DNA of 64,000 nt. Origin: Algoriphagus sp. (GTDB taxonomy: Bacteria; Bacteroidota; Bacteroidia; Cytophagales; Cyclobacteriaceae). The notes below the pieces were generated by a model. The model was not told where the DNA came from. It did no database searches and saw only the letters and a program-made list of their open reading frames with translations. The stretch is taken from assembly GCF_030694375.1 (NCBI RefSeq), contig NZ_JAUXYL010000038.1, positions 434,001 through 498,000 on the forward strand, given 5' to 3'. The position numbers were made by a program, and so were the translations under genes. Shown here piece after piece: positions 36,673 to 46,659 of the stretch; the stretch's first letter is position 1, and each line of letters starts with the position of its first letter.

Positions 36673-36978
36673 CTACCCCTCAGAATACCTTCTCCTGATC
36701 TCTACTTTTTGCTTTTGTCGCTCCCAAAGCGCTTTTGCCAAATCGGCAGCCACAGAGTCAGGCTCAGATTCATGGAGGATTTGTTTTAGCTTATTTTCAG
36801 CCAAGTCGATCCGATAGCAGACTTGAAGCAGTCGTTCCAGATTTCTGTCCATCAGTTGGCTAATTGCTTTAGTTAGGACAGCCAAGGCCTTTTCCTCAGA
36901 AAAATCTTCCTTGATTTCAGGGAGCTGAAAGTCTTTGGTGATTAGACTGAAGGTTTCTTCCGGAAGGGTTTGGCTCAT
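36673..36978 (-). CDS. Conserved-looking hypothetical protein
   Basis: A 101-residue charged, probably all-helical protein (FSEEKALAVLTKAISQLMDRNLERLLQVCYRIDLAENKLKQILHESEPDSVAADLAKALWERQKQKVEIRRRYSEG). I do not recognise a family name. It has no signal peptide or membrane segment. It follows the DUF5606 gene by 38 bp on the same strand, so the two are probably co-transcribed. The central MDRNLERLLQVCYRIDL and the basic end suggest a small cytosolic adaptor or regulator; function unknown. Confidence 0.65.
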   Translation of the reverse strand: MSQTLPEETFSLITKDFQLPEIKEDFSEEKALAVLTKAISQLMDRNLERLLQVCYRIDLAENKLKQILHESEPDSVAADLAKALWERQKQKVEIRRRYSEG

Positions 36979-37016
36979 TGGTTTAAAATGAAAAAGCCCC
37001 GTTTGGGGCCAATGAA

Positions 37017-37469
37017 TTATGCTTCTTTTCCTTCGGATTCTTCAGATGTGCTTTCCTTTTCTTCTGCGGTGCTTTCCTGCAACACATCAGGAGCGACAGA
37101 TCGGATGAGTTTGTACCAAGAAACCAACTTCTTGATGTCTGAAGTATACACTCTTGCCGTATCAAATTCCGGTAGGACTGACTTCAGAAATGCCCGCAGT
37201 TCGCTGTCGTCCGCATTGGAATCGAGCCCTAGGTCACCCTGATATTCTGCTTCGATTTTTTTCATGACTGATTCCAGAGGCTCAGCACCTTCTTCAGTTA
37301 AGGTGTATATCGAAATGTCGCTGAGGACAGAAACCCGCTGTGCCATACCGGCGACAAGCTTAGCTTTTTTCTCGTCCATTGATTCGAGCACAACCCCTGA
37401 TCGGGTAGGCTTCAATATTTTATACAAACCCGGCTTACCGGAAACTGTTGCGATGTCTTTGAAATTCAT
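37017..37469 (-). CDS. DUF5606 domain protein
   Basis: A 150-residue cytosolic protein starting MNFKDIATVSGKPGLYKILKPTRSGVVLESMDEKKAKLV, followed by RVSVLSDISIYTLTEEGAEPLESVMKKI. This matches my memory of the DUF5606 family, found widely in Bacteroidota. The last ~25 residues are a Glu/Ser-rich tail (ESTAEEKESTSEESEGKEA). Function unknown. It is the first gene of a two-gene minus-strand unit with the 101-residue protein. Confidence 0.75.
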   Translation of the reverse strand: MNFKDIATVSGKPGLYKILKPTRSGVVLESMDEKKAKLVAGMAQRVSVLSDISIYTLTEEGAEPLESVMKKIEAEYQGDLGLDSNADDSELRAFLKSVLPEFDTARVYTSDIKKLVSWYKLIRSVAPDVLQESTAEEKESTSEESEGKEA

Positions 37470-37580
37470 ATGATTATAATGTTTTTAAAAGGCCATATGG
37501 AATCTCGCAAAGCAGATAACTATCCCGGTGTTTGAGGCTAAGTTCATGCTCGATTTCATTGGTTTCTAGTTTTCAGGCTG

Positions 37581-37588
37581 CAAATATA
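37581..37588 (-). promoter_or_regulatory. -7 promoter box of the DUF5606 operon
   Basis: On the minus strand TATATTTG fits TAnnTTTG and lies 112 bp upstream of the DUF5606 start, giving a rather long leader of about 105 nt. Confidence 0.4.
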
Positions 37589-37598
37589 GAACTATCGA

Positions 37599-38210
37599 TC
37601 AATTTGTTCGCTCGGCTTCGTATTCAGCAACTAATTCCTCGAGAAACTTCAAAACTTCTTCTTTTCCGCCGCTTTTCTCGGCCGAGGTGACGAAGTAGTC
37701 CGGGTATTCGCCGAAGATTTCTTCCATCTTATTCAGAAAAGCCTTCACGTTTTTGTCGGTCTGAGATTTGGATTGTTTGTCGGCTTTGGTAAAAGCCAAT
37801 ACAAAAGGGACATTTTGCTCTCCGCACCAATTCACAAATTCCAAGTCGATGGTCTGAGGTTCCAATCGGCTGTCGATTAAGACAAATACGCCACAAAGAT
37901 TTGAACGGGTCGTCAGGTAAGTGCTGATCATTTTCTCCCACTTTACCTTCCTGTCTTTGCTGACTTTGGCAAATCCATAGCCCGGTAAATCGACCAGATA
38001 CCAACGGTCATTGATCATGAAATGATTGACCAATTGGGTTTTTCCGGGTTTTTGGGAGGTTTTTGCAAGTTCTTTGACTCCGGTCAGCATATTGATCAAG
38101 GAGCTTTTGCCTACATTGGATCTGCCGATGAATGCAATCTCTGCCCGATCTGGTTTTGGGCACTTGGTAGGGTCGGTGTTGCTGACAACAAATTCTGCTT
38201 TTTTGATCAT
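37599..38210 (-). CDS. engB: Ribosome biogenesis GTPase EngB (YihA/YsxC)
   Basis: A 203-residue GTPase needed for 50S subunit assembly. The G motifs are clear: G1 GRSNVGKSSLIN, G3 DLPGYGFA, G4 TKADK and G5 TSAEKSGG, with the family start AEFVVSNTDPTKCPKPDRAEIAFIGRSNVGKSS. Length fits. It is divergent from ubiE with 122 bp between the two starts. Confidence 0.95.
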   Translation of the reverse strand: MIKKAEFVVSNTDPTKCPKPDRAEIAFIGRSNVGKSSLINMLTGVKELAKTSQKPGKTQLVNHFMINDRWYLVDLPGYGFAKVSKDRKVKWEKMISTYLTTRSNLCGVFVLIDSRLEPQTIDLEFVNWCGEQNVPFVLAFTKADKQSKSQTDKNVKAFLNKMEEIFGEYPDYFVTSAEKSGGKEEVLKFLEELVAEYEAERTN

Positions 38211-38227
38211 GACTTTTCTGTTCGCTG

Positions 38228-38235
38228 CAAAAATA
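38228..38235 (-). promoter_or_regulatory. -7 promoter box of engB
   Basis: On the minus strand TATTTTTG fits TAnnTTTG and ends 17 bp before the engB ATG. Confidence 0.5.
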
Positions 38236-38332
38236 CGTTTTTATTTCAAAAGCACTTTGGAGTCATACCTGTCAACAATTTTCGATTCCTCGGGTTTGTG
38301 TAGTATTATTGTACCCTCAACGAAGATTTCTG

Positions 38333-39055
38333 ATGTCCGTAGTTCCATATAAAGATAAACAAGACTCCAAAAAAGATCAGGTAGCTGAAATGTTCAACAA
38401 CATCAGCCCGAAATATGATTTGCTCAATCATGTGCTAAGTTTGGGGATTGATATCATCTGGAGAAAGAAAGCGATCAAATACCTCAAAAAGGATCAGCCT
38501 AAGTTGATTTTAGATATTGCCACAGGTACCGGTGATTTTGCTATTGAGGCTCTTGTCCTGAATCCTGAAAAAATTATCGGAGTGGATATTTCTGAAGGGA
38601 TGCTCGCTGAAGGGAGAAAAAAAATGATCAAGCGAGGGCTTCAGGATAAAATCGAGATGCATCTTGGAGATTCGGAAGGATTATTGTTTGAGGATAATAA
38701 GTTTGATGCGGTCATCGTTTCTTTTGGTGTCAGAAACTTTGAGAATCTGGAGAAAGGATTGGCAGACATGTACCGGGTTCTTAGACCGGGAGGGAAAACA
38801 GTAATTTTGGAATTCAGTAAACCCAAGGGCTTTCCGATGAAGCAGGCCTATTCGTTTTATTCCAATAAGATCCTTCCGCAGGTCGGTAAACTAGTATCCA
38901 AAGACAATTCTGCCTATACTTATCTTCCCGAATCAGTTCAGGCCTTTCCGGATGGAGAGGATTTTCTGGCAGTATTGAAAAAAGTAGGATTTCACAGCAC
39001 AGTATGCAAGCCACTCACATTCGGAATCAGTTCCATCTATATAGGTCAAAAATAG
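38333..39055 (+). CDS. ubiE: Demethylmenaquinone methyltransferase UbiE/MenG
   Basis: A SAM-dependent methyltransferase that converts demethylmenaquinone to menaquinone. The ORF track begins at a TTG (38309); the ATG at 38333 gives [40 protein letters not shown], the standard family start. SAM motif [14 protein letters not shown], then [26 protein letters not shown] (UbiE signature 2) are present. 240 residues. Bacteroidota normally use menaquinone, so MenG is the likely role. Its 3' end overlaps the PorT-like gene by 52 bp. Confidence 0.94.
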   Translation: MSVVPYKDKQDSKKDQVAEMFNNISPKYDLLNHVLSLGIDIIWRKKAIKYLKKDQPKLILDIATGTGDFAIEALVLNPEKIIGVDISEGMLAEGRKKMIKRGLQDKIEMHLGDSEGLLFEDNKFDAVIVSFGVRNFENLEKGLADMYRVLRPGGKTVILEFSKPKGFPMKQAYSFYSNKILPQVGKLVSKDNSAYTYLPESVQAFPDGEDFLAVLKKVGFHSTVCKPLTFGISSIYIGQK

Positions 39056-39804
39056 GATTCCTGATTCTGCTATTTTTAGGATTTAGTTCTTCAGGCCAGG
39101 CGCAAGGCTTGTTTGGCTTGACCAGTACCTCCGGTTCAGATGACAAAGTGTTGTCTTACGGCTTTTTCCTTGCGGGGCATACTGCCACTTACCAGATCAA
39201 ATATTCGGAGGCATTTTTTGACCCGACCAATACTGCGAATAACCAAGTGTACTCCATTTTTCCCAAGTACACTCCGGGATTTTCGCTCGGCTTTATTGGT
39301 ATTTTGAAATTTCATGATCAGGTAAACCTGCTTTTCATGCCTAAAATTTCATTTTACGAGTATCGGACAGATGTAAATTATTTTGTGCCTCCCACGCAGA
39401 ATGTGCCCGGGAATGACAATAATTCAGGAAATAATCTTGGTTACCGGACTGAAGAGTTGGTCAATGAGGTGACAATGGTTGAGCTTCCGCTCTTGTTCAA
39501 GTATCGTTCCCAGCGCTTCAACAATACACGGATGTATTTTATCGGAGGAGGAAGCTATCAGTTTAGAACCAAAGGTCAGGATGAGGCCAACTTGGATCCG
39601 ATCGTTACCAGAGGGCAGGACTTCACCCTTGAGATGGGCATGGGCTTTGAGATTTATTTTAAGTATTTCAAGTTTGCACCCGAAATCAGGTTTTCGCACG
39701 GCTTGAACAATATTTATTATGCTGAAAAAACGCCTGCGGAAATCCGTGATGTAATTTCTTCTGTCAAACGTAAAGGAATCACCATTTACTTTAATTTTCA
39801 ATAA
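39004..39804 (+). CDS. porT: PorT-like outer membrane beta-barrel protein
   Basis: A 266-residue protein with a signal peptide ([19 protein letters not shown]) preceded by 16 residues, and a beta-barrel pattern of alternating hydrophobic strands ending in aromatic YFNFQ. The size, the [39 protein letters not shown] region and the location directly after ubiE match PorT/SprT, a protein required for type IX secretion in Bacteroidota. Its ATG lies inside the last 52 bp of ubiE; no other start precedes the signal peptide. A terminator follows. PorT identity is likely but needs alignment. Confidence 0.75.
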   Translation: MQATHIRNQFHLYRSKIGFLILLFLGFSSSGQAQGLFGLTSTSGSDDKVLSYGFFLAGHTATYQIKYSEAFFDPTNTANNQVYSIFPKYTPGFSLGFIGILKFHDQVNLLFMPKISFYEYRTDVNYFVPPTQNVPGNDNNSGNNLGYRTEELVNEVTMVELPLLFKYRSQRFNNTRMYFIGGGSYQFRTKGQDEANLDPIVTRGQDFTLEMGMGFEIYFKYFKFAPEIRFSHGLNNIYYAEKTPAEIRDVISSVKRKGITIYFNFQ

Positions 39805-39915
39805 TCCCGGTCGGAAATCCCACCCGAAATTGTTTCCGTAAATTCTTGGGCTGAATCAGTGCCCTTTGTGTCAAGCTTGGTAGCAAAGCAGAAGTTTATT
39901 CCTATTTTAACCCAG

Positions 39916-39941
39916 CCATGAAGTTTTCTTCATGGTTTTTT
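39916..39941 (+). terminator. Terminator after the ubiE-porT operon
   Basis: Perfect 8-bp stem CCATGAAG / CTTCATGG with a TTTT loop followed by six T residues. Confidence 0.85.
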
Positions 39942-39973
39942 GATTTCTGCCCAAATAACCCCAAGCTAATCTC

Positions 39974-40186
39974 ATGAAGTACAAAATCTGGAATATTCTG
40001 GTTTTTACTGTTCTGATCCTCACAGGTGGATCATTTCTTATTCTTTTCAGAGAAAATAAAGTTGATCCAACCCTCGCCAATGTTCCTTATGTCTTTTGGA
40101 CAGGGTTTTTGGTGACTGTTGTGATTGTGGTTTTGACCTTTTTAGCTTCCCGGTTTTTCCCACACCAAGAATCTAAAAAACAATGA
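39974..40186 (+). CDS. Small membrane protein paired with SSS symporter
   Basis: A 70-residue protein with two membrane segments (ILVFTVLILTGGSFLILF and VFWTGFLVTVVIVVLTFLASRFF) and short charged ends. It precedes the sodium:solute symporter gene with a 4-bp ATGA overlap. Small two-helix proteins of this kind often accompany SSS transporters and may stabilise or complete them. I do not recognise a named family with certainty. Confidence 0.75.
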   Translation: MKYKIWNILVFTVLILTGGSFLILFRENKVDPTLANVPYVFWTGFLVTVVIVVLTFLASRFFPHQESKKQ

Positions 40187-41595
40187 CAGGCTGGCTGATT
40201 TTCTTTTTCGCACTCTTTTTGGCCTCGCTTGGCTATGCCTCTTATAAATCGTACAACAAAAACAGAAGCTCGGATGAGTTTATGTTGGCCGGATCCAACA
40301 TCGGAACCATTCTTGGCTTTCTTACTTTTTCGGCAGCATTATTCAGCGCGTTCACCTTTATGGGCATGCCGGATTTCTTTCGGACGCATGGAGTGGGAGC
40401 CTGGGTATTTTTGGCCTTTTCGGATGCCTTGATGGTATTTTTTCTGATTTGGTTTGGATACAAGCTTCGCAAAAGGGCATCAGAGGTTGGGTATAAAGGC
40501 GTGGCTGGTTTTATCCAAAGTTGCTTTCGAAACAAATGGGCAGGGTACCTGATTTTCATAAGCTCTTTCCTTTTCCTTATTCCTTATGTGGCCATTCAAA
40601 TCCGGGGCATTTCCATATTCCTCAACGCAGCATTTCCAGACCTGATTCCCTATTGGGGTTGGTCGGCAATTTTGGTTGTGATTATGCTGATTTACTCTGA
40701 GATCGGAGGCTTGAAGGCTATCATGTACAGCGATGCAATACAGGGAGTGATTTTGCTGGTTGTGATTTGGATTATCGGTGTGACCTGCCTGAAGATGGCA
40801 GGAGGCTTGGATTCAGCTTTGGAAAGAGTAGCTGAAAGTAATGCAGGCTTACTGTCACTTCCTGGGCCCAAAGGATTATTCAGCAGTCCGTTCTTGATTG
40901 CTTCTGCCATCGCCATTGTGATGATTCCTGTTTCTCAACCGCAGTTTACCACCAGATTGGTGGTCATGAAAAACCTGAAATCCGTCCATAAAATGGCCTA
41001 TGCCGTAGGGATATTTGCCATTTTGGTGATTCTCCCGACTGCATTTATCGGGCTTTACGGAGCAGTAAAATACCCGGACAGCACTACAGCAGATTTTCTA
41101 TCTGCAGCATTGCTGTTTGACCAGGCGAATCCGGTTGCAGCATTGGCTGTGGTCGGACTTTTTGCTGCTTGCCTTTCTACTACCAATGCGCAGATTTTTG
41201 CCTTAGGCACGGAGTTACGCTCCTTATTGACAGGCTCTGACAAGCAAAATATGCGAATTACTCAAATTGCGATTTTAGTGTTCTCGCTGATTGTTTTGGT
41301 GTTTTCCACCTACATGAGTGATGAATTGGTGCTTCTGGCAAGAGTGAGTTTTGCAGGTACATCTATGATCGCTCCGGTGGTATTGGGAGCTGTGATTTTC
41401 AAAAATCCCCCTAAGTCTTTGCTTGTTATCTCTGCAATTGCCTTGAGTTATTTCGTTTTGTCTTTGCTTGAGGTGGTTCCGGCGGGATTTGCCGGTTTGC
41501 CTACCGACGCAGCGATGTATTGTATTTTAATTCCGGTGACGGCCATACTTATGATCGCTCATAATTTTACCCAAAAAACTACACATGAAGATTGA
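40183..41595 (+). CDS. Sodium:solute symporter (SSS) family transporter
   Basis: A 470-residue inner membrane protein with about 13 segments. Family features include an N-terminal YNKNRSSDEFMLAGSNIGTILGFLTFSAALFSAFTFMGMPDF, GGLKAIMYSDAIQGVILLVVI and GLFAACLSTTNAQIFALGTELRS in the sodium-coupled core. Members carry sugars, organic acids or nucleosides; from the downstream hydrolase and reductase genes the substrate here may be a glycoside or uronic-acid-containing sugar, which is inference. It overlaps the GH88-like gene by 11 bp. Confidence 0.88.
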   Translation: MTGWLIFFFALFLASLGYASYKSYNKNRSSDEFMLAGSNIGTILGFLTFSAALFSAFTFMGMPDFFRTHGVGAWVFLAFSDALMVFFLIWFGYKLRKRASEVGYKGVAGFIQSCFRNKWAGYLIFISSFLFLIPYVAIQIRGISIFLNAAFPDLIPYWGWSAILVVIMLIYSEIGGLKAIMYSDAIQGVILLVVIWIIGVTCLKMAGGLDSALERVAESNAGLLSLPGPKGLFSSPFLIASAIAIVMIPVSQPQFTTRLVVMKNLKSVHKMAYAVGIFAILVILPTAFIGLYGAVKYPDSTTADFLSAALLFDQANPVAALAVVGLFAACLSTTNAQIFALGTELRSLLTGSDKQNMRITQIAILVFSLIVLVFSTYMSDELVLLARVSFAGTSMIAPVVLGAVIFKNPPKSLLVISAIALSYFVLSLLEVVPAGFAGLPTDAAMYCILIPVTAILMIAHNFTQKTTHED

Positions 41596-42964
41596 TTTGC
41601 ACTTTTCAATTTCTGATTTAAAATCTCCTTTGGAGCGATTTTGGAACCTTTCCGGACAGAAAATCCGCTCCATTGAAAATTCATTTGACACCAAAAATGG
41701 AGCCCCTGTGTTTACCGAAAAAGGTAAATATGTCACCCGGGGCTGGACCGAATGGACGCAAGGTTTCCAGTTTGGTTCTGCCTTATTGCAGTTTGATGCA
41801 ACGGGAGAAACTGAATTTTTGGAGATCGGTCGCAAAAACACGGTCAGTAAAATGGCCCCGCACCTCACCCATATCGGGGTGCATGATCATGGATTCAACA
41901 ATGTCAGTACTTACGGCAATCTCCTTCGCCTAATCAATGAAGGCAAAATTCAGGGCTCAGAATGGGAAAAAGAATTCTATAAACTGGCACTGAAAGTAAC
42001 CGGTGCAGTACAAGCCACCCGGTGGACATCTATTCCAAACGGAGGATTTATCTATTCATTCAATGGCCCCCATTCGCTTTTTGTGGACACCATCCGCAGC
42101 TGCCGGGCATTGGTTGTCTCGCATCAATTGGGGCATGTGCTTCAAACCGAAAATGACAAGCGGATTTCCCTGATTCAACGGGCGATTCAGCACATTTTGA
42201 GCACGGTTCGATTTTCGATTTTCTACGGTAAAGGAAGGGACAGCTACGATGTGGCAGGAAGGACTGCTCATGAAATCATCTTCAATACCAATGACGGGAA
42301 TTATCGCTGCCCCAATTCCCAGCAAGGTTATACTGGATTCAGCACCTGGACGAGAGGATTGGCTTGGGCCATTTGCGGCTTGGGTGAGACTTTGGAAATC
42401 CTTGACCAGATTTCTGAATCGGATTACGCTGAAGTTATTTCTAAAAAAGATCTGATCGCCGAGCTTAGCGAAGCGGCTATTGCGACATCGGAATTTTATC
42501 TCGCAAACACGCCAACCGATGGCATTCCCTATTGGGATACCGGAGCGCCAAGTTTGCATAAAATGGGGGATTACCTCAACAGACCCTCTGAGCCTTTCAA
42601 TGCCTTTGAACCGGTGGACAGCTCCGCCGCATGTATCACAGCGCAAGGCCTGATTCGCATCGGGAATTGGCTTAAAAATAGTGACCCTAATCGTGCAGAA
42701 AAATATCATAAAGCCGGAATTCAGATTGCTGGAGCTCTTTTCTCCGAGCCTTACCTTTCTACTGACTCAAAGCATCAGGGTCTGATTTTGCACTCGATCT
42801 ATCATCAGCCAAATGGTTGGGATTATGTGCCTCAAGCAGGAAAAGTCGCTCATGGAGAATCCAGCATGTGGGGAGATTATCATGCGCGTGAGTTGGCATT
42901 ACTGGTGCAGCGGATGATGAAAAATGAGCCGTATTACTCTTATCTAAACTGCGTGCCAGCATGA
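41585..42964 (+). CDS. GH88-like glucuronyl hydrolase
   Basis: A 459-residue protein with the (alpha/alpha)6 barrel pattern of the GH88/GH105 unsaturated glucuronyl hydrolases. The HDHGF block near residue 100-104 corresponds to the HD-GF motif with a catalytic-site Asp, and [11 protein letters not shown] (Asp near 168) to the second Asp. The late [16 protein letters not shown] and [16 protein letters not shown] blocks also match. No signal peptide is present, so it acts on an imported substrate in the cytosol. GH88 enzymes hydrate the enol ether of 4,5-unsaturated uronic acids; the real substrate here is unknown. It overlaps its neighbours by 11 and 4 bp. Confidence 0.75.
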   Translation: MKIDLHFSISDLKSPLERFWNLSGQKIRSIENSFDTKNGAPVFTEKGKYVTRGWTEWTQGFQFGSALLQFDATGETEFLEIGRKNTVSKMAPHLTHIGVHDHGFNNVSTYGNLLRLINEGKIQGSEWEKEFYKLALKVTGAVQATRWTSIPNGGFIYSFNGPHSLFVDTIRSCRALVVSHQLGHVLQTENDKRISLIQRAIQHILSTVRFSIFYGKGRDSYDVAGRTAHEIIFNTNDGNYRCPNSQQGYTGFSTWTRGLAWAICGLGETLEILDQISESDYAEVISKKDLIAELSEAAIATSEFYLANTPTDGIPYWDTGAPSLHKMGDYLNRPSEPFNAFEPVDSSAACITAQGLIRIGNWLKNSDPNRAEKYHKAGIQIAGALFSEPYLSTDSKHQGLILHSIYHQPNGWDYVPQAGKVAHGESSMWGDYHARELALLVQRMMKNEPYYSYLNCVPA

Positions 42965-44403
42965 GCGGAAAATACAAACCACAGTTTCCTCGGGTTGCCC
43001 AGCTAAAAACTACTGAGCTTTTCAGTGCTCATCTGGAAAAAGAAAGAATCGAACTGGATTTTGATCAGGAGTTGATTTCGGGATCTGATTCACCCTTTGC
43101 AGTGTCTCATACGCTTCGCTCCAACCGGAAAATCGGGAATGCGATGTGTATTTTGCCTATGGAGGGCTGGGATGGAACGGAAGACGGCCGTCCTACCGAA
43201 CTGACCAAAAGGCGTTGGAAAAACTTTGCCCTCAGCGGAGCCAAACTACTTTGGGGGTGTGAAGCGGTCGCTGTCCGACCTGAAGGCCGAGCGAATCCAA
43301 ACCAATTGATGCTGAATCAACAGACTTTTCAGGATTTCGTCGATCTTTTCCAACTCTTACAAACGACCCATCAGGAGCATTTTGGGGACACTTCCGATTT
43401 GCTGATTGGATTGCAGCTCACTCACTCCGGTCGCTTCTGCAAGCCCAATGATAAGAAGCGGATGGAGCCAAAGATCCTTTACCCACATCCTGTTTTGAAC
43501 AGGAAATTTGGTTTGGCGGAAGATTATCCGATTATGTCCGATGAGGAAATTGACTCAATTATCAAAGATTATGTGAATGCCGCTGTTTTGGCTCAAAATG
43601 CAGGGTTCCATTTCGTGGATATTAAACATTGTCACGGCTATCTGGGGCATGAATTTTTAAGTGCATACGACAGAGAGGGGAAATATGGAGGAAATTTTGA
43701 AAACCGTACCCGCTTTCTTCGGGACATTGTAGCGGGCATCAGGGAAGCTGCACCGGGTCTGGAAATTGGGGTGAGGATGAGCATTTTCGACTGGGTACCC
43801 TTCCAAAAAGGTCCCGAGGAAACCGGAATTCCTGCGCAAAAGGATTCCTATCGGTATGCTTTTGGAGGAGATGAAAGTGGTACAATCACGGATTTGAGTG
43901 AGCCTTTTCTTTTTCTTCAGAAACTGGAAAAACTCGATATCGAGCTCCTCTGTACCACCGCCGGAAGTCCTTATTACAATCCACACATTCAGCGCCCGGC
44001 ATTATTCCCGCCTTCTGATGGGTATCAGCCCCCTGAAGATCCACTTCATGGGGTAGCGAGACAGATTCAAGCTACAGCCGAAATCAAAAAGGCTTTTCCG
44101 GGATTGTATGTCATAGGATCAGCCTATTCCTACCTGCAGGAGTGGCTGCCAAATGTGGGGCAAAATGTCCTGAAAAGTAAAAAGGCTGACTCGATCGGTT
44201 TTGGTCGAATGGTGCTAAGCTATCCGGATATGCCTGCAGATATTCTTTCTGGTGAAGGGCTTAAAAGGGCAAAAATCTGCCGTACCTTCTCCGACTGCAC
44301 CACAGCACCGAGAAACGGGATGATTTCAGGTTGCTTTCCACTGGACCCGCTCTACAAGAAAATGCCGGAATACGATCAACTTAAATCCTTGAAAGGAGAA
44401 TGA
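42961..44403 (+). CDS. Old Yellow Enzyme-like NADH:flavin oxidoreductase (long form)
   Basis: A 480-residue FMN barrel oxidoreductase, about 100 residues longer than ordinary Old Yellow Enzymes, without the C-terminal FAD/NAD domain of 2,4-dienoyl-CoA reductases. The N-terminus has [30 protein letters not shown]; then [50 protein letters not shown] and [17 protein letters not shown] follow the OYE order. A cysteine pair near the end ([16 protein letters not shown]) could be metal- or redox-related. It lies between the GH88-like and SDR genes with 4-bp overlaps, so it is presumably a step of the same catabolic route. Confidence 0.82.
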   Translation: MSGKYKPQFPRVAQLKTTELFSAHLEKERIELDFDQELISGSDSPFAVSHTLRSNRKIGNAMCILPMEGWDGTEDGRPTELTKRRWKNFALSGAKLLWGCEAVAVRPEGRANPNQLMLNQQTFQDFVDLFQLLQTTHQEHFGDTSDLLIGLQLTHSGRFCKPNDKKRMEPKILYPHPVLNRKFGLAEDYPIMSDEEIDSIIKDYVNAAVLAQNAGFHFVDIKHCHGYLGHEFLSAYDREGKYGGNFENRTRFLRDIVAGIREAAPGLEIGVRMSIFDWVPFQKGPEETGIPAQKDSYRYAFGGDESGTITDLSEPFLFLQKLEKLDIELLCTTAGSPYYNPHIQRPALFPPSDGYQPPEDPLHGVARQIQATAEIKKAFPGLYVIGSAYSYLQEWLPNVGQNVLKSKKADSIGFGRMVLSYPDMPADILSGEGLKRAKICRTFSDCTTAPRNGMISGCFPLDPLYKKMPEYDQLKSLKGE

Positions 44404-45170
44404 AGAAAGTAGCTTTGATCACAGGAGGAACCCGAGGAATCGGGCTTGGAATTGCCAAAAAGCTGGCCCATGAAGGAATTGACTTGGCTTTGAATGGTGT
44501 GCGTCCAGAATCTGATGTCACAGATGTTTTAGAAGAGCTCCGCAAGAGTGGAGTTCGGGTGGAATATTTTCAAGGAAATATTGCTGAAAAAGCCGACAGA
44601 GAAAACGTTGTAAATGGAGTAAAAGAGAAATTTGGAACGATCAATTTTTTGGTCAATAATGCCGGAGTAGCACCGAGGGTCCGGGCAGATGTCTTGGAAG
44701 TTGCAGAGGCCGATTTTGATCACCTGATGGATATCAATCTGAAAGGGACTTTTTTTCTGACTCAGGCTTTTGCGAATTGGATGGCAGAAATCCGGAGGTC
44801 CAATGCCGATTCGCCGCTTTCCATCGTCAATATCACTTCAGTCTCAGCAGTACTCGCCTCTACCAACCGTGCGGTTTATTGCATGGCCAAGGCGGGGCTT
44901 TCGATGATGTCGAAAGTTTTGGCAGTAAGACTGGCTGAATTCAATATTCCAGTCTATGAAATCCAGCCGGGAGTGATCGAGACGGACATGACCGAAAAAG
45001 TGAAATCCGTCTATCAGGAGCGGATCGAAAATGGTCTGACTCTGGAGAAAAGAATGGGTCAACCTGAAGATATCGGTAAAGTAGTTGCTGCTTTGCTGCG
45101 GGGAGACTTGTCTTACGCGACAGGGCAAATTCTTAGGATTGAGGGGGGTATGATGGTGGGGAGGCTGTGA
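44400..45170 (+). CDS. SDR family oxidoreductase (3-ketoacyl-ACP reductase-like)
   Basis: A 256-residue short-chain dehydrogenase with [61 protein letters not shown] (Ser-Tyr-Lys catalytic set, YCMAK) and C-terminal [17 protein letters not shown]. Family naming as 3-ketoacyl-ACP reductase is only structural; as last gene of the symporter/GH88-like/OYE operon it more probably oxidises or reduces a sugar-derived compound. It overlaps the preceding gene by 4 bp. Confidence 0.85.
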   Translation: MKKVALITGGTRGIGLGIAKKLAHEGIDLALNGVRPESDVTDVLEELRKSGVRVEYFQGNIAEKADRENVVNGVKEKFGTINFLVNNAGVAPRVRADVLEVAEADFDHLMDINLKGTFFLTQAFANWMAEIRRSNADSPLSIVNITSVSAVLASTNRAVYCMAKAGLSMMSKVLAVRLAEFNIPVYEIQPGVIETDMTEKVKSVYQERIENGLTLEKRMGQPEDIGKVVAALLRGDLSYATGQILRIEGGMMVGRL

Positions 45171-45225
45171 CTACTGTTTTGAGCCTATCAGGGATTTTGG
45201 TTTTCATTTCTGTATTTTGGACCTC

Positions 45226-46521
45226 ATGAAGCCACAAATAAAAACCGAAATCCTCGCCGGAATTTCCACCTTTCTTGCCTGCTTCTACATCATCATCGTC
45301 AATCCTGCGATCCTTGCCGAAGCGGGAATGCCTTTTTCGGCAGTGCTCACAGCAACAGTTTTGGTGTCGGCTTTTGGCAGTTTGATGATGGGGATTTATG
45401 CCAAAAATCCGATTGTCGTAGCGCCTGGAATGGGGATTAATGCCTTTTTTACCTACACTGCTGTCAAAGGCTTTGGGCTGAGCTTTGAGGAAGCGCTTGG
45501 GGCGGTATTTTGGTCGGGGGTTATTTTCCTTTTACTCTCTGTTTTTAAGACCCGGGAGAAGATCATTCAGGCAATTCCGCCGGCTTTGCGTCATGCAGTT
45601 TCTGCCGGCATCGGTTTATTCATCTGCTTTATCGGCTTTCAGAACGCGCATTTTATCGTGGACAATCCTGCCACGCTGGTAGGCATGGCGATTTTTAAAG
45701 ACCCAATTACCCTAACCTTTTTGGCTGGATTACTTTTTACCGGAGGATTGCTGGTTCGTAAGGTATCCGGAGCGATTATTTTTGGCATTCTCTTCACCAC
45801 GGCCTTGGCTTGGCCGATAGGTCGTATTTGGGGAGATGCGTCTGCAGTAAATTTTGGATTGTCAACCTTGGTCAATTATACCGGTCTTTTTGCTTGGCCT
45901 GATTTCAGTTTAGTAGGCAAAGCAGACATTTTGGGCTCGCTTCGCTATGCGTACATCCCGGTTATTTTTGTGTTTACGTTCACTATTTTATTTGATGGTA
46001 TCTCCACTTTTGTAGGATTGGCGGAAGCCTCCGGTTTGAAAGATCCAGACGGAAATCCACGAAATATGCGGAAATCACTGCTTACAGACTCTTTTGCAAC
46101 GCTTTTCGCAGGATTGGTGGGCAGCAGTTCGGGCACGGCTTACATTGAATCTGCCGTGGGAATCGAAGAGGGCGGAAGAACCGGGCTGACAGCCGTCACA
46201 GCAGGATTACTCTTTTTGCCTTTCATGTTCTTTTCACCTTTGCTTTCGGTGATTCCTTCCATTGCCAGTTCCATTGCCCTTGTTTTGGTAGGCTCATTTA
46301 TGGTGATTCCACTGACTAATATAAACTGGACAAAACCAGATGAATCGATTCCTTCTTTTTTGACCATCGTGCTTATACCATTTACCTATAGCCTATCGGT
46401 TGGGATCTCTTTTGGGTTTATCAGTTGGACAGTTTTGAAGTTGATCACCGGGAAAACCAAAGAGATCAACCCCATTTTAGCAATCATCAGTGTTCTTTCA
46501 CTTTTCTTTCTATGGCTTTGA
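45226..46521 (+). CDS. NCS2/AzgA-family purine permease
   Basis: A 431-residue inner membrane transporter with about 12-13 segments. The ORF track begins at a TTG; the ATG at 45226 gives MKPQIKTEILAGISTFLACFYIIIVNPAILAEAGMP, the usual AzgA start (TEllAGlttFltm-YIi-VNP). Further AzgA blocks are NPIVVAPGMGINAFFTYT, FTFTILFDGISTFVGLAEASG and GLVGSSSGTAYIESAVGIEEGGRTGLTA. Members take up guanine, hypoxanthine, adenine or xanthine with protons. The next gene encodes an exported nucleosidase, which would release purine bases outside. Confidence 0.9.
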   Translation: MKPQIKTEILAGISTFLACFYIIIVNPAILAEAGMPFSAVLTATVLVSAFGSLMMGIYAKNPIVVAPGMGINAFFTYTAVKGFGLSFEEALGAVFWSGVIFLLLSVFKTREKIIQAIPPALRHAVSAGIGLFICFIGFQNAHFIVDNPATLVGMAIFKDPITLTFLAGLLFTGGLLVRKVSGAIIFGILFTTALAWPIGRIWGDASAVNFGLSTLVNYTGLFAWPDFSLVGKADILGSLRYAYIPVIFVFTFTILFDGISTFVGLAEASGLKDPDGNPRNMRKSLLTDSFATLFAGLVGSSSGTAYIESAVGIEEGGRTGLTAVTAGLLFLPFMFFSPLLSVIPSIASSIALVLVGSFMVIPLTNINWTKPDESIPSFLTIVLIPFTYSLSVGISFGFISWTVLKLITGKTKEINPILAIISVLSLFFLWL

Positions 46522-46527
46522 AATCAA

Positions 46528-46650
46528 GCCTGCCTGAGGCAGACAGGCATGACCCTAAGCGACACACTGAGGTATGCCCCGAGCTATCGGGGAATGCATG
46601 CGAAGATTCCCTGTCCGAATACAGGCAGGCATGTGGCCTTAAAGAAAAAT
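46528..46650. repeat. Hairpin-rich repeat region between permease and nucleosidase genes
   Basis: Three hairpins lie in about 120 bp: CTGCCTGAGGCAG (46530-46542), CCCCGAGCTATCGGGG (46575-46590), and CCTGT/ACAGG around 46610-46626. The ORF track runs an N-terminal extension of the nucleosidase gene through it, which I consider non-coding. Confidence 0.6.
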
Positions 46651-46659
46651 TATAAACAC

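Noticed and set aside
46549-46659. N-terminal extension of the nucleosidase from the ORF track
   Set aside because: It runs through hairpin repeats, and the internal ATG at 46660 starts a perfect signal peptide.
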